The notes: generated by a model from the sequence alone, not told the origin. Positions 46,684 through 55,353 are shown, counted from the stretch's first letter. The stretch: DNA of 56,642 bases from Bacteroidetes bacterium HGW-Bacteroidetes-1 (GCA_002842755.1 PHDU01000018.1:1-56642), one strand, 5' to 3'. Numbers and translations: made by a program.

Positions 46684-46713
46684 CAAAATTAAACAAAATA
46701 AATACTTTGTCAA
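46684..46713 (-). promoter_or_regulatory. Promoter of the ECF sigma gene
   Basis: On the minus strand: TTG (46711-46713), 19 bases, TAATTTTG (46684-46691). Both elements and the spacing match the Bacteroidota consensus. The ATG is 31 bases downstream. Confidence 0.6.
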
Positions 46714-47105
46714 TCGTTTTTTGATAAAAGTTAAACAAAATATGTTAAATTGAATTTAATCTACTGATTATAAATCAATTATTCAAACATTAAAAAACGT
46801 TAAACTGAATTTTATACCAAAGTGAATTATAGATGAATCCAAAGGAATTAATGGTATAATGCCGATGGATAGAAATGTTAGGCCAATTGAGTGAGCGATA
46901 ATTGGACTATTACATTTCTCCTTTCGGTATTATGCATTCCAGCAAGAACAATTCAGATATGTGCCACTGAAACTAATCAAACAAAGACACTATTTTTACA
47001 CCACTAAAAGCAAGAAATGTTGAAAAAGGAGAAGTGTAGCTGTAAACTATTAAAGTCTAGAACTTAAATTCAAAATAGGAGAATCATTTCTTCAAAAATT
47101 TTTAT
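46714..47105. other. Intergenic region holding repeat copy 1
   Basis: Together with the promoter above, this is the 452-base gap between the sigma factor gene and the acyl-CoA ligase gene, both on the minus strand. Its main content is copy 1 of the 125-base repeat (46809-46933). The rest is AT-rich with no gene seen. Confidence 0.6.
46809..46933. repeat. 125-base direct repeat, copy 1
   Basis: Matches 49247-49371 over its whole length with about 10 mismatches and no gap. The second half folds into a nested hairpin: ATAATGCCGA (46856-46865) with TCGGTATTAT (46924-46933), AGAAATGT (46871-46878) with ACATTTCT (46912-46919), and CCAATT (46883-46888) with AATTGG (46900-46905). Confidence 0.9.
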
Positions 47106-49043
47106 CTAACTATTCTTCAACAGTTTATCAATTACTTTTCGATTGTAATCGTTAATTGGACTGACTCCATCCATGGAGTACATCACCTCAATCTGGTCTT
47201 TATAGTGTTCGAAAACCTTGTGACGAACCATTTTCATGGTTGAATTGATAAAGTGGTTTTGTTCCGTAAACGCTTCTTCAGCTATAATGAAAGTTTTTGG
47301 AATCCATATATCAGGAAATTGGTCCCGATAAGCTTTCATTTCCTGAAAGCTATATAAAGACTTATGAATATCTGCAATAAGCTCATCAGACAATTTATGG
47401 TCTTCGCTTTTAGCTTTACGGAGCAAAGCATTCTCATCTAACGCTATTACTGCAACTGTATAAGGTCGCATGTCATTGTAAACCATTGCCTGACTTATAA
47501 GTTGAGACGAATTTACAATGGCCTCTTCAATGCCTTCCGGAGAATATTTTTCTCCATTTGGAGATATCAGCAAAGCTTTCTGACGCCCAACAACAACCAA
47601 AAAACCGTCTTCATCAAAAAGCCCAAGATCACCTGTCCACAACCAGCCATCGCGAATGGTTGCTGCAGTAGCTTCAGGATTGAGATAGTATCCCATCATT
47701 ACATTTTCTCCTCGGATAACGATTTCACCTTTTTGGCCAGGAGACTGAATTTCTCCTTGAGCATCTACAATTTTACACTCAATGCCTGGCAATACCATAC
47801 CTGAGGTACCTAACTTATGCCTGGCTGGTGTATTAGCTGAAATTATTGGGGTTGCCTCAGTTAAACCATATCCCTGAAAAACCGGAGCCCCAATGGCAGC
47901 AAAAAACTGCTGTTGCGAAATATCCAGCAAAGCACCTCCCCCCACACAATAACGTATGTTATCTCCAAAGACTTTTTGTAATTTTTTAAAGATCAAATTA
48001 TATGCAAGTTTATACTGTAATCTCTTTTTTAAAGCAATTTTTGGTTGCTTATTATATCCATTACCATACATTTCAATACCAGCTTTGAGACCAGCTTGAA
48101 ATAACTTTTCGATGATACCTCCTTTGGCCGCAACTCCATCTTTCATTTTTTGCATAAAATTACCAGTAAGTGCAGGCACAGTAAGGATAAAATGTGGATT
48201 TGCCTCTTTTAAATTAACTGGAATATTCTTGAGTGTATTTTTCCCTCCGCCTCTGGCGTCAACAAAATAAATAGACAAACCACGCACTGCACAGGCATAA
48301 ATTCCCACCGTATGCGCAAAAGAGTGATCCAGTGGTAGAATAAGCATCAATCGATCTCCTTCAGTAACCTGAAAATAGGTCATTGCATCATTGCTGTTTG
48401 CATAATAATTCAAATGGGAAAGCATGATGCCCTTTGGATTTCCGGTTGTTCCCGAAGTGTATGAAATAGTAACAACCTGATTTTCTTCTATTTGACTTTC
48501 AATTTCCTGAAGTATTATTTTGTTCTGCGGATAAGCTGCCTTACCCTGATCATACAAGGATTTGAGTAATAAAACTTGCTTATCCGGGTTAAATCCTGAA
48601 GTTTGCAAAAGATCAAGAAAGGGTCTGATATCATTGTCCATAAAAATGAAAAGAAAATCTTCAGACACCTGCCTTTCCAAAGCTGAAATTGCTCTTTCGA
48701 TGGTATTTGAAGTAACAATGATTGCTTTGCAACCAGCATGATTAATTCTAAACAGTATTTCTTCGGGAAGAAGCTTAATAGACAATGGAACATTAATACA
48801 ACCGGTCATCAGAATTCCATACTCGGTAACAACCCAATCGTTTCGGCCTTCCGCAAGCAAAGCAACTTTTTGCTCAAATTGAAATCCTAAGTCGAGCAGT
48901 GCTGATGCAAAAAAGCCCGCATTTTGGAGCACCTGCTCAAAAGTTTGGGATTCCCATCCTTTTGAGTTTTTTTGATTTACATAAGCTGTTTGGCGATACT
49001 TTTCGGCTGCTTCCCGCAGCATTCTTATTACAGTACGTTTCAT
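47106..49043 (-). CDS. AMP-forming long-chain acyl-CoA ligase
   Basis: A 645-residue ANL-superfamily enzyme that activates a fatty acid to acyl-AMP and then acyl-CoA. Core motifs are ISYTSGTTGNPKGIMLSH (P-loop), FQGYGLTEATPIIS, GWLWTGDLGLFDEDGFLVVV and the hinge GRQKALLISPNGEKYSPEGIEE. There is no signal peptide, so it is cytoplasmic or peripheral on the inner membrane. Fatty acids are the likely substrate by family (FadD/AAS type). It is flanked on both sides by the 125-base direct repeats and has no operon partner. Confidence 0.9.
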   Translation of the reverse strand: MKRTVIRMLREAAEKYRQTAYVNQKNSKGWESQTFEQVLQNAGFFASALLDLGFQFEQKVALLAEGRNDWVVTEYGILMTGCINVPLSIKLLPEEILFRINHAGCKAIIVTSNTIERAISALERQVSEDFLFIFMDNDIRPFLDLLQTSGFNPDKQVLLLKSLYDQGKAAYPQNKIILQEIESQIEENQVVTISYTSGTTGNPKGIMLSHLNYYANSNDAMTYFQVTEGDRLMLILPLDHSFAHTVGIYACAVRGLSIYFVDARGGGKNTLKNIPVNLKEANPHFILTVPALTGNFMQKMKDGVAAKGGIIEKLFQAGLKAGIEMYGNGYNKQPKIALKKRLQYKLAYNLIFKKLQKVFGDNIRYCVGGGALLDISQQQFFAAIGAPVFQGYGLTEATPIISANTPARHKLGTSGMVLPGIECKIVDAQGEIQSPGQKGEIVIRGENVMMGYYLNPEATAATIRDGWLWTGDLGLFDEDGFLVVVGRQKALLISPNGEKYSPEGIEEAIVNSSQLISQAMVYNDMRPYTVAVIALDENALLRKAKSEDHKLSDELIADIHKSLYSFQEMKAYRDQFPDIWIPKTFIIAEEAFTEQNHFINSTMKMVRHKVFEHYKDQIEVMYSMDGVSPINDYNRKVIDKLLKNS

Positions 49044-49457
49044 AAGCAGTCTGGTTTAAAACTGCTGCAAATTAGTCTTTTTTTTCAGGTTAATGATCTT
49101 AAGATCTTATTTTGTTGAATGACCCTTCAAAAATTTGCTAAATGCACATTGAACGAAAATATTTTCTTTTTTTTAAAAAAAATGATGAGGATAAAAAAAG
49201 TCAAAATCGCATTGATGCCAATAAAAATTTTGGCCGACGAGGCTATATTTTATACCAAAGTGAATTATAGATGAATCCAAAAGCTGTTATGGTAGAATGC
49301 CGATGGATAGAAATGTTAGGTCAATTGAGTGCGCGATAATTGGACTATTACATTTCTCCGATCGGTATTATTCAGAATGAAAACTTAAATCAAAACGATC
49401 CTTTAAAAAAAAGATCGTCAAGAGGTGATTTATCATCACAAGTTAAGGAATTAAAAA
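49044..49457. other. 414-base intergenic region holding repeat copy 2
   Basis: Between the ligase gene and the CarH-like regulator, both on the minus strand. It contains copy 2 of the 125-base repeat (49247-49371) and AT-rich sequence on each side. No gene, RNA gene or clear terminator other than the repeat hairpin is seen. Confidence 0.6.
49247..49371. repeat. 125-base direct repeat, copy 2
   Basis: Same orientation and length as the copy at 46809-46933. The differences cluster at 49283-49290 and in the hairpin tip. GTGCGCGAT replaces GTGAGCGAT, and CCGATCGG replaces CCTTTCGG near the 3' end, which keeps the hairpin able to form. Confidence 0.9.
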
Positions 49458-50342
49458 TCAAATATTTGCTTTGATTACATTACAGAATTCCTTTGCTGAC
49501 GAAAGCAATTGTATATTCTCTGATAATGCAAAATTGATACTTGCTGCTTGAATGCCACTAATTAAAATAGGCTTATCAGAAAAATGTTTTACCAATTGTT
49601 CAATATAATTTTTCATCTCCGGGATGGTGACAGCAGAAACAAAATAAGTTGCAATAATATCTGGTTGAATAGTATCGGCTACTGAAAAAAGATCAGGCAT
49701 TGGGACATTTTGTCCAAGGTAAATTGTTTTAAGCTTGTGTTTACGGGCCAAATAAAAATAAGTGAGAAGTCCGATTTCATGGAGTTCCCATTCAGGTAAA
49801 AAAAGAATAATTTTCTTCGCCTGAGGATCATGTACTGCCGGCAGACTATCAATTGCAACACATAGTTTCATACGTATAAGGTTTGAAATAAAATGCTCCT
49901 GTGCAGGATTAATAGTGCCGGTCTGCCACAAAACACCAATCTTTTCAAAGAATGGATAGATAATATAAAAGAGAGTATCCTCAAAGCCTATCTTAATAAT
50001 ACTTTGATTCAAAATACGTTCAAAACGATCTTCATTCAATTCAATCATAGCCACAACCAAACTTTCGATCTGACTTACATGATCAGATTCGGGACGGATC
50101 ACATCTAAAATCTTTTGGTTAAGCTCATAATTGCTCATGTGTGCAATTTTGGAAATCTTAATTCCATGCCTGTTTAAAATAGAAACATTGAGCAATCGTT
50201 TCAGATCTTCGTCAGTGTAGGATCTAATATTAGAATCCGAACGATTAGGATCAACTATCCCGTATCGTTTTTCCCAGATACGCAATGTATGAGCTTTCAC
50301 ATTGGTTAACCGCTCAAGATCTTTTATAGAATAGTTTGACAT
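49458..50342 (-). CDS. CarH/LitR-like MerR regulator with B12-binding domain
   Basis: A 294-residue regulator. The N-terminal MerR winged helix (1-70: SIKDLERLTNVKAHTLRIWEK, then RSYTDEDLKRLLNV) is followed by a helical cap (about 85-165) and a Rossmann B12-binding domain (about 175-290). The cap has W139-x9-E149-H150, and the B12 domain has E186-L-H188-E-I-G191 (ExHxxG). Both motifs are hallmarks of adenosylcobalamin photoreceptors of the CarH type, which repress in the dark and release DNA in light. No carotenoid gene is in the window, so the targets are unknown; the divergent DUF2520 gene or its own gene are candidates. Confidence 0.88.
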   Translation of the reverse strand: MSNYSIKDLERLTNVKAHTLRIWEKRYGIVDPNRSDSNIRSYTDEDLKRLLNVSILNRHGIKISKIAHMSNYELNQKILDVIRPESDHVSQIESLVVAMIELNEDRFERILNQSIIKIGFEDTLFYIIYPFFEKIGVLWQTGTINPAQEHFISNLIRMKLCVAIDSLPAVHDPQAKKIILFLPEWELHEIGLLTYFYLARKHKLKTIYLGQNVPMPDLFSVADTIQPDIIATYFVSAVTIPEMKNYIEQLVKHFSDKPILISGIQAASINFALSENIQLLSSAKEFCNVIKANI

Positions 50343-50398
50343 AACGCTTTAATGCAATTCAATTTCAATCTAAACACTCGAAACAAAAAAAAGTTTCT

Positions 50399-50427
50399 AA
50401 AATGTTAAAAAATGTTTTCAAAATATT
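50399..50427. promoter_or_regulatory. Three tandem AAAATGTT-type words, possible operator
   Basis: AAAATGTT (50399-50406), AAAATGTT (50409-50416) and AAAATATT (50420-50427) are spaced 10 and 11 bases apart in the divergent gap, 57-85 bases upstream of the CarH-like start. CarH tetramers are known to contact tandem direct repeats of about one helical turn. The words are AT-rich, so chance is possible. Confidence 0.35.
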
Positions 50428-50570
50428 TTTTTCCGGTAATAGAGATTCAAACTAATTCAGTCACTTCATCAGAATAATTGACATATCCTTTGTATTCATT
50501 TATCACAAAAGGAAATAAGTCAATTAAAATCAACAAATCAAAAAGTTGTAATTTCGTGCAAAATTAATCA

Positions 50571-51365
50571 ATGAAATTTCATTCAATCAATAATGTGGTG
50601 ATCATCGGAACTGGCAGGGTTGGTTCTAATCTGGCAAAGATTTTTAAGGATTGTGGATTGCAAATTATTCAGATTGTTGGTCGTAATCTTTTAAAAGCGG
50701 AAACAATTGCATTAAAAACCGGTGCACATTACACCAATAAATTGAACCATATTAAAACAAATGCCGATCTCTATATTCTGGCCATCAGCGATGACGCTAT
50801 TGCAGAAGTAGCCGGGTTGATGCCAGTTGTCAAAGGTTTGGTTGTGCATACTTCTGGCTTCAAGAGTATTGATGTTTTACCGGTGCATTTTAAAAGAAGA
50901 GGTGTTTTCTATCCGTTACAAACCTTTTCTGAATCTCGCAATCCCTCTTTTGAAGAAATCCCTTTATTTATTCAAGCCATAAATAAAGAAGACCAGCAAA
51001 TATTGATGGAGCTTGGTAAAAGACTTAGCAATAAAGTGATATCAACCAACGATCTTCAACGTAAAGAGCTTCATCTGGCAGCTGTTTTTGTCTCCAATTT
51101 CTCCAATGCAATGTATGAAATTGGTGCAGGTCTTCTTAAAGAATTCAATCTTCAATTTGATTATCTCAGGCCTCTTATACTTGAAACTGCTCATAAAGCA
51201 TGTGTTTTACAGCCGGAAGATGCGCAAACTGGCCCTGCCAGAAGAAATGATATCGGAACAATAAATTTACACCTCGAAATGCTTTCTCAAAAAACAGAAT
51301 TATCAACTATTTATAAAGATATAACATCTTATATTTTAACAAAATACCATCAAAAATCCTTATGA
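50571..51365 (+). CDS. DUF2520 / Rossmann-like NADP-binding oxidoreductase family protein
   Basis: A 264-residue protein. The N-terminal Rossmann fold has NVVIIGTGRVGSNLAKIFKDCG (about residues 8-29). The C-terminal helical domain of the DUF2520 family contains ELHLAAVFVSNFSNAMYEIGAG and GPARRNDIGTINLHLEML. It resembles NADP-dependent dehydrogenases such as ketopantoate/pyrroline-carboxylate reductase-like proteins, but the substrate is unknown. Its stop overlaps the kdsC start as ATGA (51362-51365), linking it to KDO synthesis by location. Confidence 0.87.
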   Translation: MKFHSINNVVIIGTGRVGSNLAKIFKDCGLQIIQIVGRNLLKAETIALKTGAHYTNKLNHIKTNADLYILAISDDAIAEVAGLMPVVKGLVVHTSGFKSIDVLPVHFKRRGVFYPLQTFSESRNPSFEEIPLFIQAINKEDQQILMELGKRLSNKVISTNDLQRKELHLAAVFVSNFSNAMYEIGAGLLKEFNLQFDYLRPLILETAHKACVLQPEDAQTGPARRNDIGTINLHLEMLSQKTELSTIYKDITSYILTKYHQKSL

Positions 51366-51883
51366 GTAACTACAAAGCATTATTAAAAAAAGTAACAACA
51401 TTCATTTTTGACTATGACGGAGTGATGACAGATGGTGTCATTCTGATTACCAATGTTGGTGAACCACTCCGAACCGCCAACGTAAAGGATGGGTATGCAC
51501 TGCAACTTGTAAAAAAACTAGGTTATAATGTTGCGGTAATTTCAGGTGGAAATTCCCCGTCAATGTACAGACGATTTGAGGCCCTCAATATTTCTGATGT
51601 GTATTTAGGGGTTAGTGATAAGTTGACAGTTTTCAATAATTACCTCCAAACTAAAAACTTAACAGCAGATGAGATTGTATACATGGGAGATGATATTCCT
51701 GATTACAACCCAATGAAAATTGCCGGAGTGCCGGTTTGTCCATCAGACGCCTCGGAAGAAATAAAGCGTATCAGTGTTTATATCAGTCATTACAGAGGTG
51801 GTCAAGGCTGTGTACGCGATATTATTGAACAGGTACTTAAAGTTCAGGGTAAATGGTTTAATGACGAAGCGCATCATTGGTAA
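51362..51883 (+). CDS. kdsC: KDO-8-phosphate phosphatase (KdsC-like HAD enzyme)
   Basis: A 173-residue HAD phosphatase without a cap domain. The motif FDYDGVMTDGVILI carries catalytic D17 and D19. VAVISGGNSPSMYRRF, GVSDKLTVFNNYL and YMGDDIPDYNPMKIAGVPVCPSDA complete the KdsC-type active site, and the end YISHYRGGQGCVRDIIEQVL is characteristic. It removes phosphate from KDO-8-P on the route to the LPS inner core. It is cytoplasmic and normally tetrameric. Confidence 0.92.
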   Translation: MSNYKALLKKVTTFIFDYDGVMTDGVILITNVGEPLRTANVKDGYALQLVKKLGYNVAVISGGNSPSMYRRFEALNISDVYLGVSDKLTVFNNYLQTKNLTADEIVYMGDDIPDYNPMKIAGVPVCPSDASEEIKRISVYISHYRGGQGCVRDIIEQVLKVQGKWFNDEAHHW

Positions 51884-51893
51884 AATTTTGTTT

Positions 51894-52817
51894 ATGAAAT
51901 ACTTACAACTGGTGCGATGGCCCAACCTTCTGATTATTTTTGCATCAATGTTACTTGTGAGGTTTATGCTCATTGCTCCACAACTTCAGAAGACGGATAC
52001 TGAACTGGCTACACCTCTGCTCACTTTTATTATTCTGGTTCTTGGTGTGTTACTTATTGCTGCCGGAGGATTTGTTATTAATGACCTCTTTGATAGTGAT
52101 GTCGACAGTATTAACAAAGCTGACAAGCAGCTCATTGGAAAAAAAATACGTCATGATAACGCCTATAAACTTTATTGGCTGCTAACCATTGGAGGTGTGC
52201 TTGCAGGAATATATATTGGTTTTGCTGTTCAGAGTTGGCGAATAAGCCTCATCTTTCTTATGATGACCGGATTGATGTGGTTTTATTCAAAGAGATACAA
52301 GCGAATGATATTGGTTGGAAATATTGTTGTTTCCTTTGCTTCTGCAATGGTTTTAGTAATAGTATGGTTGGTCGAATTTTTTGCATTGCAAACAGATCCG
52401 TACTCCTTTTCACAAGCATCAGTAGTTTTTCCGCAAATTACAGGTTTGGTAATGGCCTATACCCTTTTCGCGTTGCTCACAAGTATGATCAGAGAGCTGG
52501 CCAAAGATGTTGAAGACATAACGGGTGATCAGCGATTTGGATGCAGAACTTTTCCGGTAGTGTATGGCATCTCTACCTCAAAAAACACTTTAATTGGGCT
52601 ATTGGCGATTTTGATTGTAATGATAATTTTCTGGCAGCATATTCTATATTCCCTTGGATATCATTCAAGTTTTATGTTTTTTTATATATCCGACTTTTTG
52701 GCTATATTAGTGATCGCAAGGATCGTCACTGCCAACACTAAGAAGCACTATAAACAAACTTCATCCATTCTTAAAATGCTTATTATAAGTGGTTTATTAT
52801 CAATTTTTTTTCTTTAA
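51894..52817 (+). CDS. UbiA-family prenyltransferase (geranylgeranylglycerol-phosphate type)
   Basis: A roughly 307-residue inner-membrane protein with about eight helices. Two Asp-rich prenyl-diphosphate sites are present: INDLFDSDVDSINKADKQLI and LAKDVEDITGDQRFGCRTFP. The pattern fits the geranylgeranylglycerol-phosphate geranylgeranyltransferase subgroup commonly annotated in Bacteroidota. MenA- or heme-type roles are less likely but not excluded. ATG at 51894 (11 bases after kdsC) gives the usual opening MKYLQLVRWPNLLIIFASML; ATGs at 51861 and 51774 overlap kdsC. It overlaps maf by one base (TAATG). Confidence 0.87.
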   Translation: MKYLQLVRWPNLLIIFASMLLVRFMLIAPQLQKTDTELATPLLTFIILVLGVLLIAAGGFVINDLFDSDVDSINKADKQLIGKKIRHDNAYKLYWLLTIGGVLAGIYIGFAVQSWRISLIFLMMTGLMWFYSKRYKRMILVGNIVVSFASAMVLVIVWLVEFFALQTDPYSFSQASVVFPQITGLVMAYTLFALLTSMIRELAKDVEDITGDQRFGCRTFPVVYGISTSKNTLIGLLAILIVMIIFWQHILYSLGYHSSFMFFYISDFLAILVIARIVTANTKKHYKQTSSILKMLIISGLLSIFFL

Positions 52818-53410
52818 TGAATAAACACAGCCTTAATAACTTAAAAGACTATTCAGTAATTCTCGCATCCAAATCGCCGCGTCGACAGCAATTATTAAGT
52901 GGTATGATGATAGGTTTTGATATCATTACAAAGGATGTAGATGAGTCGTTTCCCAAAGATATGCCTGTCGAAGATATCGCAACATTTTTATGTGAGATAA
53001 AAGCAAATGCTTTTTCAAAGGAGGAACTTCCTTCAAACTTTCTCCTCATCACTGCTGACACTATTGTTGTAGTCGAAAATGAAGTACTTAACAAGCCTAG
53101 CGACAGGATAGAAGCCATAGCCATGCTAGAAAAGCTTTCAGGACGCTGGCATAATGTTATCACAGGTGTTTGTTTACGTTGCCAAAGTAAAACAACTATT
53201 TTCAGCGAGTGTTCTGATGTAAAATTTGGAACATTAACACGGAAAGAAATTTCTTGGTATGTTGATCATTACAAGCCTTATGATAAAGCCGGTGCATACG
53301 GAATTCAGGAATGGATTGGTTATATTGCCATCGAAGCCGTAAAGGGTTCATTTTATAATGTGATGGGATTGCCAACACATAGGTTGTATGAGGAGCTAAA
53401 ATTGTTTTAA
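52817..53410 (+). CDS. maf: Maf/YceF nucleotide pyrophosphatase
   Basis: A 197-residue NTP pyrophosphatase thought to remove non-canonical or modified nucleotides (dTTP/UTP type by family). YSVILASKSPRRQQLLSG is the Maf signature. It is followed by DVDESFP, ITADTIVVVENEVLNKPSD with the metal-binding Asp, and YDKAGAYGIQEWIGYIAIEA with the catalytic region. Its start overlaps the UbiA gene stop by one base. A 122-base gap follows. Confidence 0.94.
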   Translation: MNKHSLNNLKDYSVILASKSPRRQQLLSGMMIGFDIITKDVDESFPKDMPVEDIATFLCEIKANAFSKEELPSNFLLITADTIVVVENEVLNKPSDRIEAIAMLEKLSGRWHNVITGVCLRCQSKTTIFSECSDVKFGTLTRKEISWYVDHYKPYDKAGAYGIQEWIGYIAIEAVKGSFYNVMGLPTHRLYEELKLF

Positions 53411-53532
53411 TGTGAAGGTATATAAGACTTCAGAATATACGTCAATGTGATACAGATTCATAGAAAATTATACCTGAAGATTGAATCAAATAATTGATTT
53501 TATAGCAAATAAATCATTTAAAACCAATAATT

Positions 53533-54135
53533 ATGATTAAGATTTTTTCAAAAAAAGTGATGTACTATTTCTTTCAGGGATTGCTTTACATTGCTCCAAT
53601 AACACTTACAATCTGGGGAGTCATTGCAATTTTCGATTTTATTGATGGTTTGCTGATTGATTATCTGGATTCATTGTTGAAACGACACATCCCCGGTTTA
53701 GGAATCATTGTTCTTTTAATTGCGATCACACTTATCGGGTTATTAGGTTCGACACTGTTATTCAAACCATTCATCGCTTATTTTGACCAGTTATTCACCA
53801 AAGCACCACTGATAAAAATTATTTATAGTTCGGTAAAAGACCTCGTCTCAGCATTTGTAGGACAGAAAAAACGCTTTAACGAACCAGTGATGGTGAAAAT
53901 AGGAAAAGGATATGACATTGAGAAAATTGGATTTATTACCAACAAAGATTTAAGTTTTCTAGGTGTAGCCAATCAAAAGGTTGCCGTATATTTGCCCCAT
54001 TCTTACGCCTGGTCTGGAAACCTGTTTATTGTTCCTGCTGAAAATGTTACACCTATTGATGCTTCAGCTACTGATGTGATGAAATTTATTATCTCGGCAG
54101 GCGTTACCAATCTCGAAACTCAACATGATGAATAA
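53533..54135 (+). CDS. DUF502 family membrane protein
   Basis: A 200-residue inner-membrane protein with two N-terminal helices (about 10-34, 50-73). The DUF502 core is LYIAPITLTIWGVIAIFDFI, PGLGIIVLLIAITLIGLLGS, APLIKIIYSSVKDLVSAFVG and VAVYLPHSYAWSGNLFIVPA. The function of the family is unknown. Its end overlaps surE by 11 bases, so it heads the surE-lpxB stretch. Confidence 0.9.
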   Translation: MIKIFSKKVMYYFFQGLLYIAPITLTIWGVIAIFDFIDGLLIDYLDSLLKRHIPGLGIIVLLIAITLIGLLGSTLLFKPFIAYFDQLFTKAPLIKIIYSSVKDLVSAFVGQKKRFNEPVMVKIGKGYDIEKIGFITNKDLSFLGVANQKVAVYLPHSYAWSGNLFIVPAENVTPIDASATDVMKFIISAGVTNLETQHDE

Positions 54136-54910
54136 CATAAAAAAACCTACTATTCTAATTACTAATGATGATGGATATTTTGCACCAGGAATCAGGAAAC
54201 TGATATCCATTATGCGAAAATTAGGCCGTGTGATTGTTGTGGCCAGCGACCAACCCATGTCAGGAATGGGTCACGCCATTACAATTAAAACTCCATTAAG
54301 AATAAAAACAGTTTGCAAAGAGCAGGATTACGAAGAATATATATGCAACGGCACTCCGGTTGATTGCGTAAAACTGGGTGAACAAGTTGTTTTGAAAGGA
54401 AAACCAGATTTATTGGTTTCCGGAATCAATCACGGATCCAATGCTTCCATCAATGTGATTTATTCCGGTACAATGGCGGCAGTTCTTGAAGCTTGTATTG
54501 ACGGAATCCCTGCCATAGGATTCAGCATGCTCGATTACAACCATGATGCTGATTTCAGCCATGTTGATAATTATATCGAAAATATTTCAAAATCGGTCCT
54601 GAAAAACGGACTTCCAATTGGGGTTTGCCTTAATGTTAATCTACCGGCATTTAGCAATGAACCTATTAAAGGAATAAAAATTTGCAGACAATCACATGCC
54701 CGCTGGGTTGAGGAATTCGACTCAAGACATGATCCTCGTGGTGCAGTATATCATTGGCTAACAGGCCGTTTTGAAAATGATGATGCAGGAGAAGATACCG
54801 ACCAGTTTGCCCTTGAAAACAATTATGTTTCTATAGTTCCTGTACAATATGATTTGACCGCTTATAAGTCCATTGAAATAATAAAATCCTGGAATCTTGA
54901 AGAAGAATAG
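54125..54910 (+). CDS. surE: 5'/3'-nucleotidase SurE
   Basis: A 261-residue metal-dependent phosphatase acting on nucleoside monophosphates in stationary phase. ILITNDDGYFAPGI carries metal ligands D15 and D16. VASDQPMSGMGHAIT, NGTPVDCVKLG and SGINHGSNASINVIYSGTMAA complete the SurE site. The start could be either of two adjacent ATGs (54125 or 54128). It overlaps the DUF502 gene by 11 bases. The surE-lpxB neighbourhood is common in this phylum as I recall. Confidence 0.95.
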   Translation: MMNNIKKPTILITNDDGYFAPGIRKLISIMRKLGRVIVVASDQPMSGMGHAITIKTPLRIKTVCKEQDYEEYICNGTPVDCVKLGEQVVLKGKPDLLVSGINHGSNASINVIYSGTMAAVLEACIDGIPAIGFSMLDYNHDADFSHVDNYIENISKSVLKNGLPIGVCLNVNLPAFSNEPIKGIKICRQSHARWVEEFDSRHDPRGAVYHWLTGRFENDDAGEDTDQFALENNYVSIVPVQYDLTAYKSIEIIKSWNLEEE

Positions 54911-55050
54911 CTTTTGAAATAATATGTTTATAGTCAATTCATTAGGCATTCATCGGAGAAAAGTAAAACCAACCAGACTTTACGCAGGTAAAAAAGGGAA
55001 TTCTGTTTATTATGTCTGATTAGCTATGTCAAAAATAATACCTTGTTAAA

Positions 55051-55326
55051 ATGAAAAATATTTTCACACTCAATCATATTTTTGCAGGAATCATTGCCGG
55101 AGTAGTGCTTGCTGTAGTAACTTTTTTGATTGGTCAGTGGGTTTTTGGGTTGTTAAGTTCAACTCCCTATTGGCTATCTAATCCCAAGGCACCCTACATA
55201 ATTGCATTTATTCCCAATTTGATTTTGTTTCGTGTTTTCATGGTTAACAAAAAGATGGATAAAACTGGTAAAGGTATTTTATTGGTCACTTTTCTGGGGA
55301 TACTTGCTGTATTTTTCTTCATTTAG
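55051..55326 (+). CDS. Small membrane protein of 91 residues
   Basis: Three hydrophobic helices (about 9-33, 48-63 and 72-90) with short charged loops and no signal peptide or motif. It sits between surE and lpxB, 27 bases before lpxB, which suggests the two are co-transcribed. Coding is likely, given its start, hydrophobic pattern and location. The function is unknown. Confidence 0.7.
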   Translation: MKNIFTLNHIFAGIIAGVVLAVVTFLIGQWVFGLLSSTPYWLSNPKAPYIIAFIPNLILFRVFMVNKKMDKTGKGILLVTFLGILAVFFFI

Positions 55327-55353
55327 AGGTCCTACAATAAAAGTATTGAAATA

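Noticed and set aside
46809-49371. 125-base repeats as ends of an insertion sequence
   Set aside because: They are direct, not inverted, the gene between is an intact ligase, and no transposase or target duplication is visible.
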